Source: Candidatus Nitrotoga sp. CP45
Lineage (GTDB): Bacteria; Pseudomonadota; Gammaproteobacteria; Burkholderiales; Gallionellaceae
Assembly (NCBI GenBank): GCA_003402375.1
Contig: QFXJ01000054.1
Location: 1-63,012 of the forward strand
Direction: 5' to 3'
Length of the DNA stretch: 63,012 nucleotides
Shown here: positions 16,756 through 25,552 of the stretch, one piece after another
Layout of the letters: each line of letters begins with the position of its first letter
Position numbering within the stretch: position 1 is the first letter of the stretch
The notes under the pieces: model-generated
The model's database searches: none
Told to the model about the DNA's origin: nothing
What the model saw: the letters and a program-made list of their open reading frames with translations, nothing else
Program-made: the position numbers and the translations under genes

Positions 16756-17679
16756 TTGGACACATTACTACAACAAATCGTCAACGGCTTCGTGCAAGGC
16801 AGCGTGTATGCCATGGTTGCATTGGGTTACACCATGGTGTACGGCATTCTCGGTCTGATTAATTTCGCGCATGGCGAAGTGGTGATGGTAGGGGCAATGG
16901 TAGCGCTGTCAGTAATCCAGTTGCTCATCGATTCTGGCTTTCCGCCGCTGCTGATATTACTGATCAGCCTAATAATTTCGGTTGTGGTTTGCATGGCATT
17001 AGGTTATGGCATCGAGCGCATCGCCTACCGTCCATTGCGAAACGCCCCACGTCTGGCCCCGTTAATCACTGCGATTGGCGTGTCCATTGTGTTGCAAAAT
17101 CTGGCGATGATGTTCTGGGGACGCGAATACCATGCTTTTCCGTCTTTACTGCCAAACAACTCACATATGTTATCTGGTGCAATCATTACGGAAGTGCAAA
17201 TCCTTATTGTATTAATCGCGTTGGGAATGATGGGGGGCTTGCTGCTGTTGATGCATCGCACTCGTCTGGGCCGCGCAATGCGCGCCGTAGCGGAGAATCC
17301 CTCCGCTGCCGTTCTGATGGGGGTGAATATCAATGTTGTGATTGCTGTTACTTTCATGCTGGGTTCCGCGCTGGCTGCAGTGGCAGGTATCATGGTCAGT
17401 GCAAACTACGGCATCGTACACTATTACATGGGTTCCATTCTTGGACTCAAAGCATTCACTGCCGCTGTATTAGGCGGTATCGGCAACATGCGCGGGGCTA
17501 TGGTGGGTGGTCTGCTGCTGGGGTTAATTGAAAGTTTAGGAGCAGGTTATATTGGTGATCTCAGTGGTGGCTTTCTCGGTAGTCATTATCAAGATGTATT
17601 TGCCTTCTTTGTGCTGATTTCCGTATTGATCTTCCGTCCATCCGGCTTGCTAGGAGAGCGTGTTGCGGAACGCGCTTAA
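16756..17679 (+). CDS. livH: Branched-chain amino acid ABC transporter permease LivH
   Basis: 307 residues, about eight transmembrane helices. It opens with the family-typical MDTLLQQIVNGFVQGSVYA and continues GYTMVYGILGLINFAHGEV; the EAA-like loop region AVAENPSAAVLMGVN is where the ATPases dock. The start must be TTG at 16756, since no ATG or GTG fits the conserved N-terminus; the ribosome binding site is weak. Its end overlaps the livM start by 20 bp. Confidence 0.92.
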   Translation: MDTLLQQIVNGFVQGSVYAMVALGYTMVYGILGLINFAHGEVVMVGAMVALSVIQLLIDSGFPPLLILLISLIISVVVCMALGYGIERIAYRPLRNAPRLAPLITAIGVSIVLQNLAMMFWGREYHAFPSLLPNNSHMLSGAIITEVQILIVLIALGMMGGLLLLMHRTRLGRAMRAVAENPSAAVLMGVNINVVIAVTFMLGSALAAVAGIMVSANYGIVHYYMGSILGLKAFTAAVLGGIGNMRGAMVGGLLLGLIESLGAGYIGDLSGGFLGSHYQDVFAFFVLISVLIFRPSGLLGERVAERA

Positions 17680-18760
17680 ACATCTGTCATCTAAGGGCAA
17701 GCGCGGCGCATGGATTGCGTTTGTCATGCTCGCCATTGTGCTGCTGGCGTTACCCTTCTTTACCGAAGAACTGTTCGGGCGCGGTTGGGTACGCATCATG
17801 GATTTCGCATTGCTATACATCATGCTGGCGCTGGGGTTGAACATCGTAGTCGGTTACGCAGGCCTGCTCGACCTCGGTTACATCGCCTTCTTTGCGGTAG
17901 GCGCATATTGCTATGCCTTACTTGGCTCGCCTCAATTAGGCTTGCATTTGCCATTTTGGATAATCTTGCCGCTGGGCGCACTGCTGGCCTGTTTATTCGG
18001 CGTGCTGCTAGGAGCACCAACTTTGCGCTTACGTGGTGATTACCTCGCCATCGTCACCTTAGGATTTGGCGAAATCATTCGCATCTTCCTCAACAACCTG
18101 AACGCGCCGATTAACATCACCAATGGCCCGCAAGGCATCAGCATGATAGATCCCATCCGTTTCGGCGAATTCTCATTAGGCAACACGCACGAGTTGCTTG
18201 GCCTCACTTTTCCCTCTGTGCATCTACATTACTACCTGTTCCTTTTCTTCACATTACTAGTAATTTTTATTTCACTACGCTTGGAAGATTCACGCATCGG
18301 TCGCGCCTGGATGGCAATTCGCGAAGACGAAGTGGCCGCTGAAGCGATGGGCATAAATACCCGAAATATCAAACTGCTGGCATTTGCCATGGGGGCAACT
18401 TTCGGCGGTTTGGCGGGTGGCTTGTTTGCTGGTTTCCAAGGTTTTGTCAGCCCGGAAAGTTTTGGCCTAACTGAATCCATCTCAGTCTTATGCATGGTGG
18501 TACTAGGTGGTATGGGCAACATCAACGGCGTGCTGTTAGGAAGCATGCTGCTAGTAGTATTGCCCGAAGCTTTGCGCCACGGCTCAGGGCCGGCACAACA
18601 ACTACTGTTCGGCAAGACGCTTATCGACCCGGAAAGCCTGCGCATGTTGTTATTTGGACTAGCGCTGATCACGGTCATGTTATGGCGACCTGCCGGATTA
18701 TGGCCCTCTAACCAACGCCGACGCGAACTGGTTGCCGAAAATGATGCAGCTCAGCTGTAA
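17660..18760 (+). CDS. livM: Branched-chain amino acid ABC transporter permease LivM
   Basis: 366 residues with about nine helices; partner permease of LivH. Conserved stretches are YIMLALGLNIVVGYAGLLDL and GINTRNIKLLAFAMGA. GTG start at 17660 with TAGGAGA upstream, inside the livH end, so the two are translationally coupled. livG follows after 15 bp. Confidence 0.93.
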   Translation: MLRNALKHLSSKGKRGAWIAFVMLAIVLLALPFFTEELFGRGWVRIMDFALLYIMLALGLNIVVGYAGLLDLGYIAFFAVGAYCYALLGSPQLGLHLPFWIILPLGALLACLFGVLLGAPTLRLRGDYLAIVTLGFGEIIRIFLNNLNAPINITNGPQGISMIDPIRFGEFSLGNTHELLGLTFPSVHLHYYLFLFFTLLVIFISLRLEDSRIGRAWMAIREDEVAAEAMGINTRNIKLLAFAMGATFGGLAGGLFAGFQGFVSPESFGLTESISVLCMVVLGGMGNINGVLLGSMLLVVLPEALRHGSGPAQQLLFGKTLIDPESLRMLLFGLALITVMLWRPAGLWPSNQRRRELVAENDAAQL

Positions 18761-18775
18761 TTAGGATACCTGGGC

Positions 18776-19594
18776 ATGACAACACCCCTTGAACTCGACA
18801 TCAATTTACTCGAACTGTCTGGTGTAGCCAAACGTTTCGGTGGCCTATCTGCACTGAGCGATATTTCGCTACACATTCGACGTGGTGAAATCTATGGCTT
18901 GATCGGCCCAAATGGGGCGGGTAAAACGACACTCTTTAACATTTTGACTGGGCTGTATCAGGCGGATAGTGGGCGTTTCACGTTTAACAACATGGAGTAT
19001 AGCGGCCGCTGCAAACCACATGTGTTAGCGCAAGCAGGAATTGCGCGCACCTTCCAGAACATTCGCTTGTTTGCGAATATGACTGCACTAGAAAACGTCA
19101 TGGTCGGTCGTCACCTGCGCACCAGCAGCGGCATCTGGGGCGCGTTGACTCGCAACGCTACAGCACGCGCCGAAGAACATGCAATCGTGCAACATGCACG
19201 TGCCTTACTGAGCTATGTTGGAATAGACCGCCCGCACCAAACTTTGGCCAAAAATCTATCCTACGGCGAACAACGTAGGCTGGAGATTGCCCGTGCACTG
19301 GCTACCGATCCAAAATTACTTGCGTTAGATGAACCAGCGGCGGGCATGAATGCCACCGAAACTGAAAACCTGAAGGAATTATTACTATCCATACGTGCCA
19401 GCGGCATTACAGTGCTGCTCATCGAACATGACGTAAAATTTATTCTCGGACTGTGCGACCGCGTGGCAGTTCTCGATTACGGCAAAAAAATCGCCGAGGA
19501 CGTGCCGGAAAAAATTCGATGCGATCCTGCGGTGATCACGGCTTATTTGGGAACAGAACCCATAATTCCCGCGCAGGCAGGAATCCAATCATAA
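18776..19594 (+). CDS. livG: Branched-chain amino acid ABC transporter ATPase LivG
   Basis: 272 residues. Walker A GPNGAGKTT (residues about 42-50), ABC signature LSYGEQRRLEIARAL, Walker B LLALDEPAAGMN and the switch histidine in LLIEHDVKF. It energises uptake with LivF. The last residues, PIIPAQAGIQS, do not belong to the family: they are encoded by a sequence resembling a widespread short palindromic repeat (ATTCCCGCGCAGGCAGGAAT), which appears to have extended the reading frame. Confidence 0.93.
   Translation: MTTPLELDINLLELSGVAKRFGGLSALSDISLHIRRGEIYGLIGPNGAGKTTLFNILTGLYQADSGRFTFNNMEYSGRCKPHVLAQAGIARTFQNIRLFANMTALENVMVGRHLRTSSGIWGALTRNATARAEEHAIVQHARALLSYVGIDRPHQTLAKNLSYGEQRRLEIARALATDPKLLALDEPAAGMNATETENLKELLLSIRASGITVLLIEHDVKFILGLCDRVAVLDYGKKIAEDVPEKIRCDPAVITAYLGTEPIIPAQAGIQS
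19567..19586. repeat. Short palindromic repeat inside the 3' end of livG
   Basis: ATTCCCGCGCAGGCAGGAAT has self-complementary ends (ATTCC/GGAAT) and resembles REP-like repeats common in proteobacteria whose translation reads IPAQAGIQ. Only one copy was noticed in this window. Confidence 0.5.
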
Positions 19595-19629
19595 AAACAG
19601 ATGCTTCATATCGTTAGCATAACAAAACC

Positions 19630-20358
19630 ATGACTGCATCTACATCAAGCTCACTGTTGCGGGTACGCGATCTGAAAGTAGCTTACGGCGGCATTCAGGC
19701 ACTAAAAAGCATCGATCTCGACGTAGCACCGGGCGAACTGGTCGCAATCATCGGCAGCAATGGGGCCGGTAAAACCACAACGCTTAAGGCATTAGCTGGC
19801 TTGCTACAACCGTCTGCAGGCGAAATACATTACCGCGGCATATCTTTACAAAACCACGCAGCACATCAACTTATACAAGAAGGATTAGTATTAGTGCCGG
19901 AAGGACGTGGTGTATTCGCGCGGCTGACGGTGGAAGAGAATTTGCAGATGGGTGCATATTGCCGCAACGACAAATCCTCCATTGCGCAGGATATGCAACA
20001 CATCTACAAGTTGTTTCCGCGCTTGGCCGAGCGCCATATGCAACTGGCCGGCACGCTGTCCGGCGGCGAACAACAAATGATGGCCCTGGGGCGCGCGTTG
20101 ATGAGCCGCCCCAAACTATTGATGCTGGATGAACCCAGCATGGGACTGGCGCCGATGATGGTGGTCAAAATTTTTGAAACCATCCGCAACATTTCTGCTC
20201 AAGGCGTTTCAATTCTGCTGGTTGAGCAAAATGCTAAGCTTGCCCTCGAAGTGGCGCAACGCGGTTATGTGATGGAAAGCGGCCTGATTACATTATCCGA
20301 CAGCGCGGCCAATCTTCTGGGGAGTGCTGTGGTACGCCGCGCCTATCTGGGCAGTTAG
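19630..20358 (+). CDS. livF: Branched-chain amino acid ABC transporter ATPase LivF
   Basis: 242 residues. Walker A GSNGAGKTT (about residues 38-46), signature LSGGEQQMMALGRAL, Walker B LLMLDEPSMGLAP and the switch histidine position replaced by Gln as usual in LivF (LLVEQNAKLAL). The last gene of the transporter unit, 35 bp after livG. Confidence 0.93.
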   Translation: MTASTSSSLLRVRDLKVAYGGIQALKSIDLDVAPGELVAIIGSNGAGKTTTLKALAGLLQPSAGEIHYRGISLQNHAAHQLIQEGLVLVPEGRGVFARLTVEENLQMGAYCRNDKSSIAQDMQHIYKLFPRLAERHMQLAGTLSGGEQQMMALGRALMSRPKLLMLDEPSMGLAPMMVVKIFETIRNISAQGVSILLVEQNAKLALEVAQRGYVMESGLITLSDSAANLLGSAVVRRAYLGS

Positions 20359-20498
20359 CTTTATCGGATTACCAATGCTGGACACCCACAAATTAACATT
20401 ATTGATATAAATCAATAACATGAAGTGCGGTCACACCGTATCCTGCGCTACTTAAAGATGCGGGGAATGGTGCCCTACGAAGAGTTAGTGCAACACAT

Positions 20499-20906
20499 TC
20501 AAATATCAGGCGGTGGACTGTAGTGTGCACCCGGACTTATCTTGAATTCAGTAAATACAGCGTTGGAATACTCATCCGCCATAGCCAAATCAAGCTTACG
20601 CAAAGTCTGGTAAATTTCCCGTACTTTTTCCCGCTTATCTTGAAAATAATAAGCCACGCCCAGATTAAACCAAGCACTGGCTCTCTCTGGCTCAATACGC
20701 ACTGCCTCCTCATATGCCAGAGTCGCCAGGCCATATTTTTTAAGATTGCCATAAGCAATGCCTAGGTTATACCAAGCATCGGCATACTCTGGCTGAAGAC
20801 GCAGTGCTTGCCGATACGCCTCAATTGCCTCCTCGTATTTCTGAAGATTGTCACAAGCTACGCCTTGGGCAAACCAAGCATTAACATAAAAATTTACTGC
20901 GTCCAT
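20499..20906 (-). CDS. Small TPR-repeat protein
   Basis: About 135 residues, made of roughly three tetratricopeptide repeats: YVNAWFAQGVACDNLQKYEE, ADAWYNLGIAYGNLKKYG and ASAWFNLGVAYYFQDKRE, each with the A/G/Y/A spacing of TPR helices. No signal peptide or other domain. Likely a protein-protein interaction scaffold; the partner is unknown. ATG at 20906 is chosen because AGGAGA lies 4-5 nt upstream; an ATG at 20927 is also open. It converges with livF. Confidence 0.75.
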   Translation of the reverse strand: MDAVNFYVNAWFAQGVACDNLQKYEEAIEAYRQALRLQPEYADAWYNLGIAYGNLKKYGLATLAYEEAVRIEPERASAWFNLGVAYYFQDKREKVREIYQTLRKLDLAMADEYSNAVFTEFKISPGAHYSPPPDI

Positions 20907-20929
20907 GGTTTCTCCTAGATAGTGCAATA

Positions 20930-21385
20930 TGAGTATTTTATTTCAGGGCAAAAGAATCCGGCCAATTTGCAGTTTGCTATACCCTTCATTCTTTCTTCCA
21001 TGATTCCAATTGAATTAGTTGATCCAAATCTAACTTTGGATCAACTAATTACTTTGTAATAACAACAGGGAAATTGTGGCCTGAGTAATTCAAGATTGGT
21101 TTTTAGCATTTTATATTAAATTTTTATTTGAATTCATCAAAAAATTTACCAGCCTCCACCATTTTTGTACCAACGAATAAATGGTCTACATTGTTAATAC
21201 ATAAATTGCCCTCAAGCATAGGGTGGCCTGCTTATTTAGTTGTTCCTATCCCCAGCGTCTTCCAATACCAAATAAATATTCCCAACATGGCATAAATCTC
21301 AAAAACTTAGAATAATATTACTGAATCAGTGCGCTCCACCTGATCTATTTCCCGAGACGATTCTATACCGTGGTAAACTCACCTC
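20930..21385. other. Spacer between TPR gene and rnpB
   Basis: About 450 bp, AT-rich, no convincing gene. TTAGTTGATCCAAATC and GGATCAACTAATTA (21015-21051) form an inverted repeat, which could serve as a terminator or operator. The rnpB promoter should lie at the right end. Confidence 0.4.
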
Positions 21386-21738
21386 GAAGCTGGCTAGGCA
21401 GTCGCCGCGTCCGCAAACAAGGGCGGGGAGGAAAGTCCGGGCTCCATAGAGCAAGATGCCGGTTAATGGCCGGACACCGTGAGGTGATGAAAAGTGCCAC
21501 AGAGAATAGTCTGCCTAAGTTCCACAAGGAAACGGCGATGGTGAAACGGCGGGGTAAGAGCCCACCGCGGACGTGGTAACACGGACGGCACGGTAAACTC
21601 CATCTGGAGCAAGACCAAATAGGCAGGTAATGACGTGGCTCGCGTCGCCTGCGGGTAGGTCGCTTGAGCGTCAGGTAACGAAACGCCTAGAGGAATGACT
21701 GTCCACGACAGAACCCGGCTTATCGGCTGGCTTCACTT
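21386..21738 (+). ncRNA. rnpB: RNase P RNA (class A)
   Basis: The catalytic RNA of RNase P, which trims tRNA 5' leaders. Conserved landmarks of bacterial type A are present in order: GAAGCTGGC P1 strand, GGGCGGGGAGGAAAGTCCGG, CACAGAGAATAG, AAACGGCGGGGTAAGAGCCC, GGTAAACTCCATCTGGAGC and the 3' block GACAGAACCCGGCTTATCGG with the closing P1 strand. Ends are placed by P1 pairing and may be off by a few bases. It lies directly upstream of the dcw cluster on the same strand. Confidence 0.95.
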
Positions 21739-21827
21739 AATTTCGATAACGATTCAAAACGTAACGACCTTGGTAAAACGACTTTAACGATAAAGCCGCC
21801 ATAAAAATTATCGCTGCCTAAAATACG

Positions 21828-21848
21828 CCTCCTCCAGGGAGGTTTTTT
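21828..21848 (+). terminator. Intrinsic terminator after rnpB
   Basis: CCTCCT pairs with GGGAGG around a CCA loop, followed by six T. About 90 bp after the mature rnpB 3' end. Confidence 0.75.
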
Positions 21849-22054
21849 CACTTAAATAAAACAAAAACAACCTCAAATAACTTGTCCAATCCCGCAGGCT
21901 TAACACCACCACGCTCCTCCCTCGGCAAGCCACCCAAATATCATAAATAGCATTAGCCTTTTTGTGCAATCCATTATTTTTTATAAGAAATTAATCCAAC
22001 ATCAATTTTCAACCCTAACTGCTTGTCGCGCAAAGAAAAATCTTATTTTATTGC

Positions 22055-22083
22055 TTGACCCAGCCTAATTTTTTCAATATAGT
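22055..22083 (+). promoter_or_regulatory. Sigma70-like promoter of the dcw cluster
   Basis: TTGACC (22055-22060) and TATAGT (22078-22083) are separated by exactly 17 bp. The first MraZ box overlaps the -10 element and the next three lie over the start site, so MraZ binding would block transcription. The 180 bp upstream, back to the rnpB terminator, hold no gene. Confidence 0.7.
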
Positions 22084-22116
22084 GGGAAAAGGTGGGGGCA
22101 GGTGGGTTTTTGTGGG
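22082..22116 (+). promoter_or_regulatory. MraZ operator: four GTGGG boxes with 10-bp period
   Basis: GTGGG occurs at 22082, 22092, 22102 and 22112, each separated by 5 bp, placing every copy on the same helix face. MraZ is known to bind tandem TGGG-type repeats with 5-nt spacing upstream of its own gene; E. coli has three. Four regular copies in 35 bp cannot reasonably be chance. Probable autorepression site for the whole cluster. Confidence 0.85.
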
Positions 22117-22139
22117 TTAGCGAGTACAGGGTTGCGATA

Positions 22140-22586
22140 ATGTTTCAAGGAGCTACACAACTCAGTCTGGATAGCAAAGGCAGGCTCGCGATACCGGCTC
22201 GGCATCGTGATATCTTGCTTGCACATTTCGCCAGTCAGTTGGTGTTAACTGCCGACGCGGATGGTTGCTTATTGTGTTATCCGCAGCCCGAATGGCTACC
22301 AATACGTGACAAATTACTAAAACTATCCTCTCTTAATCCGCGCATACGCGCGCTACAGCGCCGCCTGGTTGGTTACGCCGAAGACGTAGAAATGGATGCG
22401 GCGGGACGCGTACTAATTTCTCCGGCCTTGCGCAACTATGCGATGCTGGACAAGCGCGTCATGCTGATTGGCCAAGGCAATAAACTCGAATTGTGGGATG
22501 AAGCAAAATGGACAGCGCAGCAGGAAATGGCGTTGTCGTTTGCCCATGGCGACCTTCCCCCGGAACTGGAGGGATTCACGTTGTGA
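22140..22586 (+). CDS. mraZ: MraZ, transcriptional regulator of the dcw cluster
   Basis: 148 residues with two AbrB-like (SpoVT/MraZ) halves: [17 protein letters not shown] at residues 7-23 and [17 protein letters not shown] in the second half. MraZ forms a ring-shaped multimer that binds the tandem boxes just upstream. The frame is open earlier, but ATG at 22140 ([11 protein letters not shown]) matches the family start and lies 24 bp beyond the last box. The stop overlaps the rsmH GTG. Confidence 0.94.
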   Translation: MFQGATQLSLDSKGRLAIPARHRDILLAHFASQLVLTADADGCLLCYPQPEWLPIRDKLLKLSSLNPRIRALQRRLVGYAEDVEMDAAGRVLISPALRNYAMLDKRVMLIGQGNKLELWDEAKWTAQQEMALSFAHGDLPPELEGFTL

Positions 22587-23542
22587 GTGGTTGCCTATCC
22601 CACACACCCACATTGCTGCATGAAACAGTTTTATTGCACGAAGCCATTGAAGCATTGCAGATTAAACCAGGTGGCATCTATGTGGACGGCACGTTCGGGC
22701 GAGGTGGGCACAGTCAACTGATACTGCACAAGTTGGGCGCGATGGGTCGTTTGATTGCATTGGATAAAGACCCCGCTGCAGTAGCTGCGGGGCAAGCAAT
22801 TACTGATCCACGTTTTGTCATGGTGCATAGTGGATTCGCGCACTTGGCCGAGTTACTGGAAAAACTGGCGGTTGAACAAGTAGACGGGGTATTGCTTGAT
22901 TTGGGCGTGTCTTCGCCGCAACTGGATGATAAGCAACGCGGCTTCAGTTTTCGTTTCGACGCGCCACTGGACATGCGTATGGATACCAGCAGCGGACAAA
23001 CCGCAGCGGAATGGCTAGCCACCGTAGGTGAAAGTTTGCTTGGAGAGGTAATACGTGACTATGGCGAGGAACGGTTTGCTACACAGATTGCAAGAGCGCT
23101 TGTTGCTGCACGCCAAGAGAAACCTATTACCACTACGCGTCAGCTCAGCGAAATTGTTGCCCAGGCCGTGCGCACACATGAGCCCGGGAAAAATCCGGCG
23201 ACACGTACCTTTCAAGCTATACGGATTTATCTCAACCAAGAACTCGAAGAAATTGCGCGGATTCTCCCGCAATGTGTAGATTACCTAAGACCAGGAGGAC
23301 GTATCGTGGTCATCAGTTTCCATTCGCTTGAAGACCGCATAGTGAAGCATTTTCTGCGCGACATGGCGCAGGGCGATACGTTGCCACGCAATTTACCGAT
23401 TCGCGCTGCAGATATACCCAAAGGTAGGCTGCACCTGGTCGGTAAAGCAGTTCGCGCCACCTCGCGGGAGGTAGCAACCAACCCACGGGCACGTAGTGCA
23501 GTAATGCGCGTAGCGGAACGTGCGGGGGGAACAAATGGCTAG
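22583..23542 (+). CDS. rsmH: RsmH (MraW), 16S rRNA m4C1402 methyltransferase
   Basis: 319 residues. It methylates N4 of C1402 in 16S rRNA using S-adenosylmethionine. SAM-binding motif [42 protein letters not shown] and the C-terminal [15 protein letters not shown] are all family hallmarks. Start is GTG overlapping the mraZ stop (GTGA), giving the usual short leader before [13 protein letters not shown]; the longer open frame into mraZ is rejected. Confidence 0.95.
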   Translation: MSGCLSHTPTLLHETVLLHEAIEALQIKPGGIYVDGTFGRGGHSQLILHKLGAMGRLIALDKDPAAVAAGQAITDPRFVMVHSGFAHLAELLEKLAVEQVDGVLLDLGVSSPQLDDKQRGFSFRFDAPLDMRMDTSSGQTAAEWLATVGESLLGEVIRDYGEERFATQIARALVAARQEKPITTTRQLSEIVAQAVRTHEPGKNPATRTFQAIRIYLNQELEEIARILPQCVDYLRPGGRIVVISFHSLEDRIVKHFLRDMAQGDTLPRNLPIRAADIPKGRLHLVGKAVRATSREVATNPRARSAVMRVAERAGGTNG

Positions 23543-23825
23543 GACACATCTACTTTTCTTACTGATGGTGATCATTTGCGCGCTGAGCGTTGTGACCTCA
23601 CAAAACAAGGCGCGCAAATTATTTGCGGAATTGCAAAAGGAAAGGGACCGCGCGCAACAGATGGAGGTGGAATGGGGGCAATTACAGCTTGAACAAAGTA
23701 CCTGGGCAATGTCGGCAAGGGTGGAAAAAATCGCTGTCGACAGGTTACAAATGCAGCTACCGAAAAGTCAACAGATCCAATTTATTCGTGCTGAAGAGCT
23801 GAATAAACCTTCAGCACAACCATGA
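23535..23825 (+). CDS. ftsL: FtsL, cell division protein
   Basis: 96 residues: a short cytoplasmic end, one transmembrane helix (about residues 5-22) and a periplasmic coiled coil rich in Leu, Gln and Glu ([20 protein letters not shown]). FtsL forms the FtsQLB complex that activates septal wall synthesis. ATG at 23535, inside the rsmH end, has GGGGGAAC upstream. Its stop overlaps the ftsI start. No ftsB is in the window, as is normal. Confidence 0.9.
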   Translation: MARTHLLFLLMVIICALSVVTSQNKARKLFAELQKERDRAQQMEVEWGQLQLEQSTWAMSARVEKIAVDRLQMQLPKSQQIQFIRAEELNKPSAQP

Positions 23826-25552
23826 ATTATCCCAGCAATATACAGGCCGCAAAGCTAGCAACATTACCGTTGTGGCGTTCTCGACTGTTATTTGTGCTGC
23901 TGTTATTGGGCATGGGTGCATTGATCGTACGCACAGTCTATTTGCAAAGCATCAACAATAGTTTCTTACAACAGAAAGGGAATGCACGTTCCAGCCGTGT
24001 CATAGACATTAGCGCGCACCGCGGCATGATTACCGACCGCAATGGAGAGCCGCTCGCCATCAGCACGCCTGTAGAATCCATTTGGGTTAGCCCGCAAGAT
24101 GTAGAAGCGACACCGCAACAAGTGAATCAGTTAGCGCGGATCATGGGCATGAATATCACCGAAGTGAAGAATCGTTTATTCGACACTACACGCGACTTCG
24201 TTTATCTCCAGCGCCAGTTACCACCCGAACAGGCGGAAAAAATCGTGAAGCTAGGCATGCCCGGTGTTTCGCTACGGCGTGAGTATCGCCGCTATTACCC
24301 AAGCGGGGACATAACGGCACACCTGCTCGGTTTCACTGACGTAGACGACAACGGTCAGGAAGGGCTGGAGCTGGCATTACAGAATCAGCTTGGTGGCAAA
24401 GCGGGCAGCCAACGCGTAATCAAGGATCGCAAGGGCCATATCGTCGAAGACGTCGCCAGCATTCGCGCGCCTAAGCCGGGCAGCAATCTGGCGCTAAGTA
24501 TCGACAGCAAGATCCAATATTTGGCTTACCGGGAAATAAAGCTGGCGGTCGAGCAACATCATGCCAAAACCGGCTCCATTGTGGTGCTGGACGCTAAAAG
24601 CGGCGAAGTGTTGGCGCTGGCCAATTGGCCAAGTTACAACCCTAATAATCGTGCCAAGTCCAACCTTCAGGTACTGCGCAACCACGCTGTGACCGACCTA
24701 TTCGAACCGGGTTCCACGCTCAAGCCTTTCACCGTGGCAGCGGCGTTAGAGACGGGTAATGTAACGCCACAAACCATTATCAATACCGAAAATGGAACAA
24801 TGCTGGTCGGCAAACACAAGATTCATGACACCCATCCCGAAGAAACACTCACGGTGGCACAAGTAATTCAGAAATCCAGTAATGTAGGCGCGGCTAAAAT
24901 TGCACTATCGTTGCCGCCGGAAAAAATCTGGCAAAGCCTGAACGAAAGTGGTTTTGGCATTCAGGCCGGCAGTGGCTTCCCTGGTGAGGCGGCAGGTAAG
25001 TTACACGATTACAAGAAGTGGCGGCCCATTGAGCAAGCTACCCTTTCCTATGGCCACGGTATTTCCGTCAGCCTGTTGCAACTGGCACGCGCCTATACCA
25101 TATTTGCAAACAGGGGTGAATTGAGGCCAGTGTCATGGCTTAAGCTGGATGCACCTGTGACCGGCAAGAAAGTATTTTCGGATGCCACCGCACGCGAAAT
25201 ACTCAACATGCTGGAAATGGCGGTTCTGCCAGGCGGCACCGCACCGTTGGCACAGATCAATGGCTACCGCGTAGCGGGCAAGACTGGCACTGCGCACAAG
25301 CTAGAGGGTGGGCACTACATCAATCGTTATATTTCTTCTTTTGTCGGGTTAGCACCCGCGTCCGGCCCACGATTGATCGTGGCAGTGATGATCAATGAGC
25401 CCAACAACGGTCAATATTACGGCGGGTTAGTCGCAGCACCCGTATTTAGTAATGTGATGGGCGCTACGCTGCGCCTGCTCAACGTACCTAACGATACGCA
25501 GCTCGGAAATATATTAATGCCGCCTGCCGATATCGTGAAGGAGGAAGTGTGA
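23822..25552 (+). CDS. ftsI: FtsI (PBP3), septal peptidoglycan transpeptidase
   Basis: 576 residues. One N-terminal transmembrane helix (about 20-40), a PBP-dimer domain (AHRGMITDRNGEPLAIST) and the transpeptidase domain with the three penicillin-binding motifs: S298-T-L-K301, S352-S-N354 and K487-T-G. It cross-links septal peptidoglycan in the divisome with FtsW. Overlaps ftsL and murE by 4 bp each. Confidence 0.96.
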   Translation: MNYPSNIQAAKLATLPLWRSRLLFVLLLLGMGALIVRTVYLQSINNSFLQQKGNARSSRVIDISAHRGMITDRNGEPLAISTPVESIWVSPQDVEATPQQVNQLARIMGMNITEVKNRLFDTTRDFVYLQRQLPPEQAEKIVKLGMPGVSLRREYRRYYPSGDITAHLLGFTDVDDNGQEGLELALQNQLGGKAGSQRVIKDRKGHIVEDVASIRAPKPGSNLALSIDSKIQYLAYREIKLAVEQHHAKTGSIVVLDAKSGEVLALANWPSYNPNNRAKSNLQVLRNHAVTDLFEPGSTLKPFTVAAALETGNVTPQTIINTENGTMLVGKHKIHDTHPEETLTVAQVIQKSSNVGAAKIALSLPPEKIWQSLNESGFGIQAGSGFPGEAAGKLHDYKKWRPIEQATLSYGHGISVSLLQLARAYTIFANRGELRPVSWLKLDAPVTGKKVFSDATAREILNMLEMAVLPGGTAPLAQINGYRVAGKTGTAHKLEGGHYINRYISSFVGLAPASGPRLIVAVMINEPNNGQYYGGLVAAPVFSNVMGATLRLLNVPNDTQLGNILMPPADIVKEEV

